NCBI GenBank assembly: GCA_910587905.1
Contig: CAJUOF010000078.1
Coordinates: 1-11,450 of the forward strand
DNA length: 11,450 bases
Reading direction: 5' to 3'
Source of the DNA: an uncultured Lachnospiraceae bacterium
GTDB lineage: Bacteria; Bacillota_A; Clostridia; Lachnospirales; Lachnospiraceae
A model generated the notes under the pieces. The model saw only the letters and a list, made by a program, of their open reading frames with translations, had not been told where the DNA came from and did not search any database. Shown here in pieces: positions 1-6,868 of this stretch. Position numbers and translations under genes: made by a program. How positions within the stretch are numbered: the stretch's first letter is position 1; every line of letters starts with the position of its first letter.

Positions 1-7
1 CGGCGAG

Positions 8-1021
8 ATGTTCCGCCCGCGTTCCCGGTATGCGCTGGTGTTCGCCGTGCTGACCGGGGCCTTGTTTGCGATCACGGTCTTGAACATCAATACCGGGAAT
101 GTCCGTATTTCTGTGCCGGAAATCATAAAGATTTTGTTTTTGGGCTCCGGGGATGCCACGGAGGTAAATATAATCTGGAAAATCCGTCTGCCTAGGATTT
201 TTATGGCGGCAATTTTGGGCGGGGCCCTGTCTCTGTCCGGCTTCCTGCTCCAGACTTTTTTTGAGAATCCCATCGCGGGTCCGTTCGTGCTGGGGATTTC
301 TTCGGGGGCGAAAATGGTGGTGGCCCTGACTATGATTTATTTTATGGGGAGGTTTCGGGCAGTTTCGTCTTATACGCTGATTGTGGCCGCCTTTGTCGGG
401 TCTCTGATTTCCATCGGCTTTATCCTGCTGTTTTCCAGAAGGATCCGTCATATGGCGACTCTTCTGGTGGCGGGAATCATGATCGGCTACATCTGTTCTG
501 CCATCACGGACTTTGTGGTGACCTTTGCCGAGGATTCGGATATCGTGAATCTCCACGGCTGGTCACTGGGAAGTTTTTCCGGCATGAGCTGGAGCAACGT
601 GGGCGTCTCGGCTCTGGTCGTCGGCGTGACGTTTCTGTTCACGTTTCTTCTCTCCAAGCCCATCGGGGCCTATCAGCTTGGGGAGGCCTATGCCCAGAGT
701 ATGGGAGTCAACATCAAGGCGTTTCGGGTCACGCTGATCCTGCTCTCCAGCCTTCTCTCCGCTTGCGTGACGGCCTTTGCCGGCCCCATTTCCTTCGTGG
801 GCATTGCGGTCCCCTTTCTGGTGAAACGGTGCCTGGGCACAGCGAAGCCTCTGGTGGTGATCCCGGGGACCTTTCTCGGCGGGGCTGTGTTCTGCATGCT
901 GTGTGACCTGATCGCTCGGATGGCCTTCGCTCCCACGGAGCTTAACATCAGCACGGTCACGTCCATTTTCGGGGCGCCCGTGGTGATTTTTATGATGCTT
1001 CGCCGGCAGAAAGGGAGGTAG
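8..1021 (+). CDS. FecCD-family ABC importer permease (iron-siderophore/cobalamin type)
   Basis: Inner-membrane subunit of a type II ABC importer that takes up iron chelates or corrinoids. The 337-aa protein is the usual length for the BtuC/FecCD family and strongly hydrophobic, with many membrane helices. Family signatures include R60-L-P-R63 followed by the glycine-rich ILGGALSLSGFLLQ stretch and NPIAGPFVLGISSGA (about residues 69-101), the LGEAYAQSMGVN coupling-helix region (225-235), GPISFVGIAVPF (259-270), and an APTEL...GAPV C-terminus. Where many FecCD proteins have Pro-His before the I/L-V-K/R stretch, this one has Pro-Phe270. The start is uncertain: ATG at 8 has no visible Shine-Dalgarno and the frame is open to the window edge, so the true start may lie upstream. 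The ATPase gene follows 3 bases after the stop, so the two are co-transcribed. The substrate cannot be read from the sequence; a binding protein gene is expected upstream. Confidence 0.9.
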   Translation: MFRPRSRYALVFAVLTGALFAITVLNINTGNVRISVPEIIKILFLGSGDATEVNIIWKIRLPRIFMAAILGGALSLSGFLLQTFFENPIAGPFVLGISSGAKMVVALTMIYFMGRFRAVSSYTLIVAAFVGSLISIGFILLFSRRIRHMATLLVAGIMIGYICSAITDFVVTFAEDSDIVNLHGWSLGSFSGMSWSNVGVSALVVGVTFLFTFLLSKPIGAYQLGEAYAQSMGVNIKAFRVTLILLSSLLSACVTAFAGPISFVGIAVPFLVKRCLGTAKPLVVIPGTFLGGAVFCMLCDLIARMAFAPTELNISTVTSIFGAPVVIFMMLRRQKGR

Positions 1022-1024
1022 GCC

Positions 1025-2113
1025 ATGGCAGATTATTTTGTGAAGCTTAAGAATTTAACGGTGGGGTATGGCGGGAAACCTCTGCTTTCTGATATGAACG
1101 TGGCGATTCGGAAGGGGGAGATTGTGACGCTGATCGGTCCCAACGGGGCCGGGAAGTCCACAATTTTAAAAAGTATTTCCAGACAGCTTAAGCTTCTTGG
1201 CGGCAGTGTGCTGGTGGAGGAGAAAAGCATCCATGAGCTGTCCTACAAGGCACTTTCCAGGAAGATGGCCGTGGTCCTGACGGAACGGATGAAGCCGGAG
1301 CTCATGACCTGCCATGACGTGGTGGCGACAGGGCGTTATCCCTACACGGGACGGCTGGGAATCCTCACGGAGGCGGACGAGCGGAAGGTGGAGGAGGCTA
1401 TGGAGGCGGTCCATGCGGGGGAGCTTGGGGAAAGGGATTTCCAGGCCATCAGCGACGGCCAGCGCCAGCGGGTGCTTCTGGCCCGCGCCATCTGTCAGGA
1501 GCCGGAGATCATTCTTTTGGACGAGCCGACTTCTTTCCTGGACATCCGCCATAAGCTGGAGCTTCTGGCGATCTTAAGACGGATGGCGAAGGAGAAGCAG
1601 ATCACGGTGATCATGTCTCTCCATGAGATTGATCTGGCGGAGAAAATTTCTGACCGGATTTTGTGCGTGAACGGGGAGGCCGTCTCCCATTACGGGAGAC
1701 CGGAGGAGATCTTTAAGGAGGAGGTCATCCGGGAGCTTTACGGCATTGACAACGGCTTTTTTGACCCGTGCTTCGGGAGCATCGAGCTTCCAAAGCCTGA
1801 GGGGGAGCCGGAGGTATTCGTGCTCTCTTCCTGCGGGACGGGTATCCCCGTTTTTAGGCAGCTCCAGAAGGAAGAAGTTCCGTTTGCGGCTGGAATCCTC
1901 TACACCAACGACGTGGATTACCGGCTGGCAAGGCTTTTGGCCTCGGAGGTTATTGCGGAGGAACCCTTTCAGGAGATCCGGGAGGAAACCTTTGCGCAGG
2001 CTCTCACAGTCATGAAGCGCTGCAAGCGGGTGATCAATGCGGGTGTCGCCCTCGGGGTGTGCAACCGGAGGATGGGGGAGCTTTTGGAGGCGGCCGGCCT
2101 GTCGGGGAAATGA
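1025..2113 (+). CDS. FepC/BtuD-type ABC transporter ATP-binding protein with C-terminal extension
   Basis: Cytoplasmic ATPase that powers the adjacent FecCD permease. Visible motifs are Walker A GPNGAGKST (residues 38-46), signature ISDGQRQR (142-149, a variant of LSGGQ), Walker B ILLDEP (163-168), D-loop SFLD (170-173) and the H-loop in MSLHE. The usual Q-loop glutamine is not obvious: the aligned stretch reads AVVLTERMKPELMT (82-95). At 362 aa it is about 100 residues longer than a plain FepC. The extra part (about 262-362) has a sheet-and-helix look, with a glycine-containing SSCGTG stretch and an INAGVALGVCNRR segment; its function is not known to me. The start is well placed, with GGGAGG just upstream overlapping the permease stop. 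The stop TGA overlaps a downstream ATG (ATGA at 2110-2113), suggesting translational coupling to the helicase frame. Confidence 0.92.
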   Translation: MADYFVKLKNLTVGYGGKPLLSDMNVAIRKGEIVTLIGPNGAGKSTILKSISRQLKLLGGSVLVEEKSIHELSYKALSRKMAVVLTERMKPELMTCHDVVATGRYPYTGRLGILTEADERKVEEAMEAVHAGELGERDFQAISDGQRQRVLLARAICQEPEIILLDEPTSFLDIRHKLELLAILRRMAKEKQITVIMSLHEIDLAEKISDRILCVNGEAVSHYGRPEEIFKEEVIRELYGIDNGFFDPCFGSIELPKPEGEPEVFVLSSCGTGIPVFRQLQKEEVPFAAGILYTNDVDYRLARLLASEVIAEEPFQEIREETFAQALTVMKRCKRVINAGVALGVCNRRMGELLEAAGLSGK

Positions 2114-5100
2114 ATCGGGATACCGATTTTAATGTAGTTCATTACATAGCGAAAGAAGGCTTTTATGTATATTGCGGATTTACACATTCATTCCCATGTA
2201 TTGTCGGGAGCGGGGATTTTACGCATCCGGCGTGGAGGCAGGAGCTTGAGGAAAAGCTGGAGCCGGACGGAAATGGCTTTTATGTGTTGAAGAAAGAGTA
2301 TCGGATCGAGGACCATACAGCGGTGGAGAATATGCAGCCGCATTTTGTCATTACCGGGGAGATCAGTTCGATTTATAAGAAATGCGGCCGGGTGAGAAAG
2401 GTACATAGTCTGATTTTGCTTCCGGGGTTGGAAGAGGCAGAGTTGATCTCACGCAAATTAGAGACCATCGGAAATATTCATTCGGATGGCAGGCCCATTC
2501 TGGGGCTGGACTGTCATGATCTGTTGGAGATTCTGCTGGAATTGTGTCCGGAGGCGGTTTACGTTCCGGCCCATATCTGGACACCGCATTTTTCCCTGTT
2601 TGGGGCCTTTTCCGGCTTTGACTCTGTGGAAGAGTGCTTTGGCGACCTGACCGGTTATATTCACGCCATGGAAACAGGGCTTTCCTCGGATCCTCCTATG
2701 AACTGGAGGGTTTCCGCCATAGACCGTTATCATCTGATTTCCAACTCGGATGCCCACTCACCGGCAAAGCTGGGCAGGGAAGCAAATCTCTTTGACATTG
2801 ATTTGTCATACGAGTCATTGAGGGAAGCGATTCAGACAGGGAAAGGCTTGGCTGGGACGATTGAATTTTTCCCCGAGGAAGGGAAATATCACTATGACGG
2901 CCACCGAAAATGTGGGCTCTGTCTGTCGCCTTCTGAGACCGTGAAGTATGGAGGCATCTGTCCGGTTTGCGGCCGGAAGCTGACCATCGGGGTATCTCAC
3001 CGCATTGAGCAGCTTTCCGACCGTCCGGAGGGATATCGGAGGCCCCAGGCGCCAAGGTTCGAGAGTCTTGTCCCCTTACCGGAGCTGATCGGTGCATCTC
3101 TGGGATGTTCGCCGGCCGGCGTCAAGGTCGGGAAAACCTATCAGGAAATGCTTCAAAAACTTGGGCCGGAGTTTCCCATCCTGCGGGAGCTTCCACTGGA
3201 GGAGATCGGCAGGATATCGGGAACTCGGATTGCAGAAGGAATCGGAAGGCTGAGAAGAGGGGAAGTGATCTGGCGGCCGGGCTTTGACGGAGAATACGGG
3301 AGTCTTCGCCTGTTTACGCGCAGTGAGATCGAACAATTGGATGGGCAGTTAAGCCTGTTTGGGCAGCAGTCGGATTTGCCGCTCGAGGACGCAAAGACGG
3401 AAGAGAGCCGGAACCTGCAGGGGAGAGGACGGCTTTCAGAGCTGACGGCTTGTGCACCGCAGGCGCAGAATGCGGAGGGACATAAGAATGAGTTGGCTTC
3501 TTTGATGGAAGAGAAAGCGGAACCGATTTGGAATGAAGAACAACGGCAGGCGATCGAATCTGCCCACCGTGTCACTGTGGTAAAGGCGGGGCCTGGCACT
3601 GGAAAGACGGGGACGCTGGCGGCGCATATTCTCCATCTGCTGGAGACGAGACGAGTCAATCCGTCCGGCATCACGGCAGTAACCTTTACCAATCAGGCGG
3701 CAGGGGAGCTGCGGGAACGGATCCGAAGGCAGCTCGGGAAGGGGCCGGCCAATAAGCTGCAGATCGGAAGCTTTCATTCGATTGCATGGAGGTTCCTGAA
3801 GGACAGGGGGATGGAGGTTTCACTGGCCGGAGAGATGGAGACAAGAGAGCTTGCCTGCAGCATTCGAAAGGAATTCGGCCTGAAGCAGTCTGTCTCTCAG
3901 ATTCTCACATGGGTTTCGAATGTGAAAACGGGAATGGGTGAGCCGGATTCAGGTCTGGGAAAAGAGGTGTTGGAGGCATATCAGAATGGTCTGAGGGAGT
4001 GGAACGCCTTGGATTTTGACGATATCCTGTTGGAAGCTCTGCGGATTGCCGAAGAGGAAGAGAATCAAAAGGGAAAACCTGCAGGTGCGGGGGCATTTTC
4101 TTACCTTCTGGTGGATGAGTTTCAGGATATCAATTCTCTGCAATATCGGCTGGTCAAAGCGTGGAACAGAGCGGGAAGAGAGTTGTTTGTCATCGGGGAC
4201 AGAGATCAGGCGATCTATGGGTTTCGAGGGGCTGATGCCGGATGTTTCCAGAGACTTGCGGAGGATTTTGAGGAGATCTGCCAGATTGTCCTGACGGAGA
4301 ATTATCGGTCGACACCTCAGATTTTGGCAGCAGCCTGTGAGACAATCTCCAAAAATCCTGGTGGAGAACGGAACTTAAATCCCAACAGGGCGGAGGGACT
4401 CCCGGTCAGGCTGGTCGAGGCAGACAGCGAGAGGGCGGAGGCTATTTTCGTGGCGAAAGAGATCAATCGTCTTGCCGGAGGAATCGGGATGCTGGAGGCT
4501 CAGGAGCTGTCTGCGGCAGGCGGGGGAAACACCTGGGGTTTTGAGGACATTGCCGTGCTGTACCGCACCCATCGTCAGGCTGCGCTTTTGGAAGATTGTC
4601 TCAAGAAGGAGGGGATTCCCTACGTGGTGGCAGGGCGGGAGTCGTTCCTGGAGGAGGAGACTGTGCGGGGGACCATCTGTTTTTTCAAGTCCCTGTTACA
4701 GCCGAACGACAAGTTAGCCCACCAGACGGCTTTGACGTTGTTGTGGAATCCGGAGGCAAAGCAGGGGACAGACGCCTCTTATGAAGAGCTGGCAGAGAAG
4801 TACGGGCCGCAGCTCAGGCGGAGAAAGCCTCAGAAGCTCCTGGAGGAATGGATGAAGGACCGGAGATTGGAGCAGAAACAGGAGATGCAGAAGCTCTGTC
4901 AGACTGCGCTCTTTTACCAGAGGATGCCGGAATTCCTGGAGGCATTGGAGACAGGGATCGAGAGTGATTTGAGGCGCTGCGGGGGAAAGCAATATCGGGC
5001 AGGCGCAGTTACTTTGATGACACTTCACGGTTCAAAAGGTCTGGAATTTCCGGTGGTGATGATTTATGGAGTGAGAAAAGGGCTGATTCCCTTTGCGGGA

Positions 5101-5310
5101 GTGAAAACCTCCTCCGATGAGAAGGAGGAACGCCGTCTGTTTTATGTAGGTCTCACCAGGGCCAGGGATGTGCTGATCCTCACCTCATCCCAGGAGCCGT
5201 CCTCCTTTTTGAAAGAGATTTCACCGGAACTGGTCCGGAGCGAAAAGGCGCATGTGGGCAAGAAAAAGGAATACGGCAGGCAGATGAGTTTATTTGAGAT
5301 GATGCAGTAG
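2110..5310 (+). CDS. PHP-domain/zinc-ribbon/UvrD-family helicase fusion, N-terminus damaged
   Basis: A likely 3'-5' SF1A DNA helicase for repair or recombination. Residues are counted from an upstream in-frame ATG at 2059; subtract 17 for a start at 2110. The first part resembles the PHP-like TIGR00375-type proteins: GSGDFTHPAW, PAHIWTPHF (His172) and SNSDAHSP (228-235). A zinc ribbon follows (C285, C288, C301, C304). The UvrD core has Walker A GPGTGKT (511-517), Walker B VDEFQD (685-690), motif III GDRDQAIYGFRG (713 on), NYRSTPQI, the LHGSKGLEFPVV motif and motif VI LFYVGLTRAR (1027-1036), so the helicase looks intact. QLSLF (430-434) and a C-terminal QMSLF resemble beta-clamp-binding motifs. 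The N-terminus is abnormal: the family start MYIADLHIHS is encoded at 2165 in another frame, and about 70 bases appear missing before GSGDF. The start at 2110 rests on the ATGA overlap with the ATPase stop. The gene may be a pseudogene for its PHP part or a variant that still makes helicase. Confidence 0.8.
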   Translation: MNRDTDFNVVHYIAKEGFYVYCGFTHSFPCIVGSGDFTHPAWRQELEEKLEPDGNGFYVLKKEYRIEDHTAVENMQPHFVITGEISSIYKKCGRVRKVHSLILLPGLEEAELISRKLETIGNIHSDGRPILGLDCHDLLEILLELCPEAVYVPAHIWTPHFSLFGAFSGFDSVEECFGDLTGYIHAMETGLSSDPPMNWRVSAIDRYHLISNSDAHSPAKLGREANLFDIDLSYESLREAIQTGKGLAGTIEFFPEEGKYHYDGHRKCGLCLSPSETVKYGGICPVCGRKLTIGVSHRIEQLSDRPEGYRRPQAPRFESLVPLPELIGASLGCSPAGVKVGKTYQEMLQKLGPEFPILRELPLEEIGRISGTRIAEGIGRLRRGEVIWRPGFDGEYGSLRLFTRSEIEQLDGQLSLFGQQSDLPLEDAKTEESRNLQGRGRLSELTACAPQAQNAEGHKNELASLMEEKAEPIWNEEQRQAIESAHRVTVVKAGPGTGKTGTLAAHILHLLETRRVNPSGITAVTFTNQAAGELRERIRRQLGKGPANKLQIGSFHSIAWRFLKDRGMEVSLAGEMETRELACSIRKEFGLKQSVSQILTWVSNVKTGMGEPDSGLGKEVLEAYQNGLREWNALDFDDILLEALRIAEEEENQKGKPAGAGAFSYLLVDEFQDINSLQYRLVKAWNRAGRELFVIGDRDQAIYGFRGADAGCFQRLAEDFEEICQIVLTENYRSTPQILAAACETISKNPGGERNLNPNRAEGLPVRLVEADSERAEAIFVAKEINRLAGGIGMLEAQELSAAGGGNTWGFEDIAVLYRTHRQAALLEDCLKKEGIPYVVAGRESFLEEETVRGTICFFKSLLQPNDKLAHQTALTLLWNPEAKQGTDASYEELAEKYGPQLRRRKPQKLLEEWMKDRRLEQKQEMQKLCQTALFYQRMPEFLEALETGIESDLRRCGGKQYRAGAVTLMTLHGSKGLEFPVVMIYGVRKGLIPFAGVKTSSDEKEERRLFYVGLTRARDVLILTSSQEPSSFLKEISPELVRSEKAHVGKKKEYGRQMSLFEMMQ
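2113..2147 (+). other. Two small dyads between ATPase stop and helicase region
   Basis: AATCGG (2113-2118) and CCGATT (2123-2128) form a 6-bp hairpin with a GATA loop followed by TT, just after the ATPase stop. A second dyad, ATGTA/TACAT with a 6-base loop, lies at 2132-2147. They could be a weak terminator or an operator, but both are short and may be chance. Confidence 0.25.
2153..2159 (+). promoter_or_regulatory. Ribosome binding site of the original helicase start
   Basis: AAGAAGG lies 5 bases before the ATG at 2165 that encodes MYIADLHIHS. Its good spacing shows that 2165 was the ancestral start, although that frame is no longer joined to the helicase frame. Confidence 0.6.
2165..2290 (+). 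pseudogene. Out-of-frame remnant of the helicase PHP N-terminus
   Basis: Reading from ATG 2165 gives MYIADLHIHS, the typical N-terminus of PHP-type helicase fusions including the metal-binding HxH motif. The frame then diverges and stops at TGA 2288-2290 after 41 codons. The matching continuation (IVGSGDFTHP) is in the helicase frame from position 2200. Only 5 bases lie between the end of HIHS (2194) and that continuation, whereas homologues as I recall them have about 25 residues there. A single deletion of roughly 70 bases, not a multiple of three, explains both the missing residues and the frame change. Confidence 0.65.
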
Positions 5311-5341
5311 AAAAATGAAGTGATGAGAAAATGATGGAACG

Positions 5342-5401
5342 AAAAACTCCCTCCCGGATGAAAGGGAATATCATCTGAGGGGGAGTCTGCCGTCTATTTT
5401 T
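5342..5401. terminator. Bidirectional terminator between convergent genes
   Basis: A long hairpin spans 5346-5386: ACTCCCTC pairs with GGGGGAGT (one wobble), then CGGATGA pairs with TCATCTG around a 9-base loop. On the minus strand five U follow the stem directly (5346-5342), a good intrinsic terminator for the VOC/epimerase operon. On the plus strand a six-T run (5396-5401) follows after a short gap and may serve the helicase gene. Confidence 0.8.
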
Positions 5402-5412
5402 TGAACTAAATA

Positions 5413-5802
5413 CTACAAGGTCTGATAAATTTCCAGATGCTCTCCGTCCGGTCCGCGGAATGCCTGGTATTTGACACCCTGATCAAAGACCAAGTCGTCA
5501 AAGTAAATATCTGCCTCAAACTCGATGCCCAGCTTTTTCAGTTTTTCGCTGGTCTCTTCAATGTTTTCCACTTCCATGGCAATGTGATCGAACAGACCAT
5601 CCTTCCGGTCCATCCATACCTTGTGCTGGATCAACTCGATAATCAGGTTTCCGCTCTTCACGAAAGCCATCTTATTTCCTTCCAGAGATACAAATTCACA
5701 GATGGTCTCAAATCCGAGGACTTCCGTATAAAATTTTTTGGAACGCTCCACATCCTTGATATATAAGCCGATATGGGCGACACCAGATATGTTTACTCCC
5801 AT
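5413..5802 (-). CDS. VOC-superfamily (glyoxalase/bleomycin-resistance fold) protein
   Basis: A small 129-aa single-subunit vicinal-oxygen-chelate protein with two beta-alpha-beta-beta-beta modules. The expected metal-binding set is visible: His10 (AHIGLYI), Glu56 (LIIELIQH), His73 (DHIAMEV) and Glu124 (EHLEIYQ). This pattern is shared by glyoxalase I and methylmalonyl-CoA epimerase, so a metal-dependent lyase, isomerase or epimerase is likely, with the substrate unknown. It is the second gene of a minus-strand operon: its strong GGAGGGAG site overlaps the stop of the epimerase gene and only 11 bases separate the two. The tight link suggests a role in the same sugar or ketose pathway, but this is inference. 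Confidence 0.88.
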   Translation of the reverse strand: MGVNISGVAHIGLYIKDVERSKKFYTEVLGFETICEFVSLEGNKMAFVKSGNLIIELIQHKVWMDRKDGLFDHIAMEVENIEETSEKLKKLGIEFEADIYFDDLVFDQGVKYQAFRGPDGEHLEIYQTL

Positions 5803-5813
5803 GGCGCTCCCTC

Positions 5814-6689
5814 CTACAGTTCAAATACATGACGGACGAATTCGACGGCGCCCTTTGCGTCCCGATCCAGAATTTCCTCAGTCACATCCGGCACCAGATC
5901 TCTCCAGACCTTGATTTCAGAACCGACTGTGCCGCCTTTCATGACGAAGGGCTCCATAACTGCGGCTCCCTGGTAATTGATATCGCGGAGAGCCTGTCCG
6001 ATTTCCTGCCAAGGCATGCTGCCCTTGCCGGGGACACGTCTGTTCTGCTCGCCTAAGTGGAGATGGCCCAGTTTGTCTCCGGCCAGGCGGATAGCCGCTG
6101 CCATATTGTCCTCTTCAATATTCATATGGAAGGTATCCAACATAACCTTTACGTGGGAGCTGTCTACGGCGTCGATAAACCGGAGGGCCTCCTCACAGGT
6201 GTTCATCATATATCCCTCGTAACGGTTCAGAACTTCCATGCCAAGGGTGACATCACAGTCCTCGGCCACCTTGGACAGCTTCCGCATATTTTTGATGGCG
6301 CGTTCCGTATCCTTCTCCTTATCCATCGGCAGAGTCGGATCAAGGGGCCAGTAGGAATAGAGGCCGCCGCCCAATACCTTGATATCCATCATCTCCAGCT
6401 TCGGCAGAATCATCTCAAAGAACTCCATCGCCTTTTTCACGACGGCGTCGTCTGCCGAGCATAAATTCTGCTCCTTGGTGGGACCATATCCGGCTGTCAG
6501 GACAATGCCATTGTCATCGGCACATTTCTTCAAATCACGAATCTTTTCATCTGTCGCATAATCCCTGGTCAAAGCCGCACAGGAAATCTCCAATACATCA
6601 AATCCCAGCTTCTTTACTTTAGGGATATAATACTCATAGTTTGCAGACCATTCATGGGTCCAGTATGCATTGTAAATACCGTATAACAT
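5814..6689 (-). CDS. D-psicose (allulose)/D-tagatose 3-epimerase family enzyme
   Basis: A TIM-barrel sugar epimerase that interconverts ketohexoses at C3, probably cytoplasmic and Mn/Co dependent. The 291-aa length is normal. The metal and catalytic set aligns in number with characterised D-psicose 3-epimerases: Glu152 (MEVLNRYE), Asp185 (VMLDTFHMN), His211 (GHLHLGE) and Glu246 (VMEPFV). Substrate-contact residues Tyr6, Trp114, Glu158, His188 and Arg217 are also in place. The GGTVGSEIKVWRD stretch near residues 252-264 is typical of the family. Exact sugar preference (psicose, tagatose or another ketose) cannot be set from sequence. The start at 6689 is supported by AAGGAGA 7 bases upstream. 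It is the first gene of a two-gene operon with the VOC protein and has its own strong promoter. Confidence 0.9.
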   Translation of the reverse strand: MLYGIYNAYWTHEWSANYEYYIPKVKKLGFDVLEISCAALTRDYATDEKIRDLKKCADDNGIVLTAGYGPTKEQNLCSADDAVVKKAMEFFEMILPKLEMMDIKVLGGGLYSYWPLDPTLPMDKEKDTERAIKNMRKLSKVAEDCDVTLGMEVLNRYEGYMMNTCEEALRFIDAVDSSHVKVMLDTFHMNIEEDNMAAAIRLAGDKLGHLHLGEQNRRVPGKGSMPWQEIGQALRDINYQGAAVMEPFVMKGGTVGSEIKVWRDLVPDVTEEILDRDAKGAVEFVRHVFEL

Positions 6690-6696
6690 AGCTCCA

Positions 6697-6703
6697 TCTC
6701 CTT
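6697..6703 (-). promoter_or_regulatory. Ribosome binding site of the epimerase gene
   Basis: On the minus strand AAGGAGA sits 7 bases before the ATG at 6689 and fixes that start. Confidence 0.75.
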
Positions 6704-6721
6704 TTTTGTTTTTGTCTTATA

Positions 6722-6758
6722 TGCACAAAATGCACTACAAAAAAAGCATACTACAAAA
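6722..6758 (-). promoter_or_regulatory. Candidate operator repeats in the epimerase promoter region
   Basis: Written on the plus strand, CTACAAAA occurs twice (6735-6742 and 6751-6758), 16 bases apart and each preceded by a GCA-type element. TGCACAAAATGCA (6722-6734) has TGCA half-sites at both ends. The repeats cover the -10 box, spacer and likely transcription start, a normal position for a repressor. The regulator is not in the window. Confidence 0.35.
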
Positions 6759-6773
6759 GGGGGATTTAGTCAA
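6745..6773 (-). promoter_or_regulatory. Sigma-A promoter of the epimerase-VOC operon
   Basis: On the minus strand TTGACT (6773-6768) and TATGCT (6750-6745) are separated by 17 bases, close to consensus, about 55 bases upstream of the epimerase start. Confidence 0.8.
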
Positions 6774-6829
6774 TAGAATCAAAAACAGTGAATTTTTTAA
6801 AACATGGTACACCGCTATTGGTATTTCTC

Positions 6830-6838
6830 TGGTATAAT
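6830..6838 (+). promoter_or_regulatory. Extended -10 promoter of the TfoX-GyrI gene
   Basis: TGGTATAAT gives a perfect TATAAT with an upstream TG extension. No good -35 is seen at 16-18 bases, which fits an extended -10 promoter. It lies downstream of the ATGs at 6788 and 6804 and so argues for the start at 6869. Confidence 0.7.
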
Positions 6839-6868
6839 AGGAAAAACGATAAAAGTGGAGGGAGCAGA

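Noticed and set aside
2059..2109. Upstream ATG at 2059 as the helicase start
   Set aside because: It lies deep inside the ATPase gene with no ribosome binding site; the ATGA overlap at 2110 is a better candidate, and the ancestral start is 2165.
2110..5310. Helicase as part of a defence system such as Gabija
   Set aside because: No nuclease partner or other defence gene is adjacent, and the PHP/zinc-ribbon/UvrD architecture fits a repair-type family instead.
6788..6868. ATG at 6788 as start of the TfoX-GyrI gene
   Set aside because: It lies upstream of the TATAAT box, and the 27 added residues do not resemble the TfoX domain. ATG 6869 has GGAGG at good spacing.
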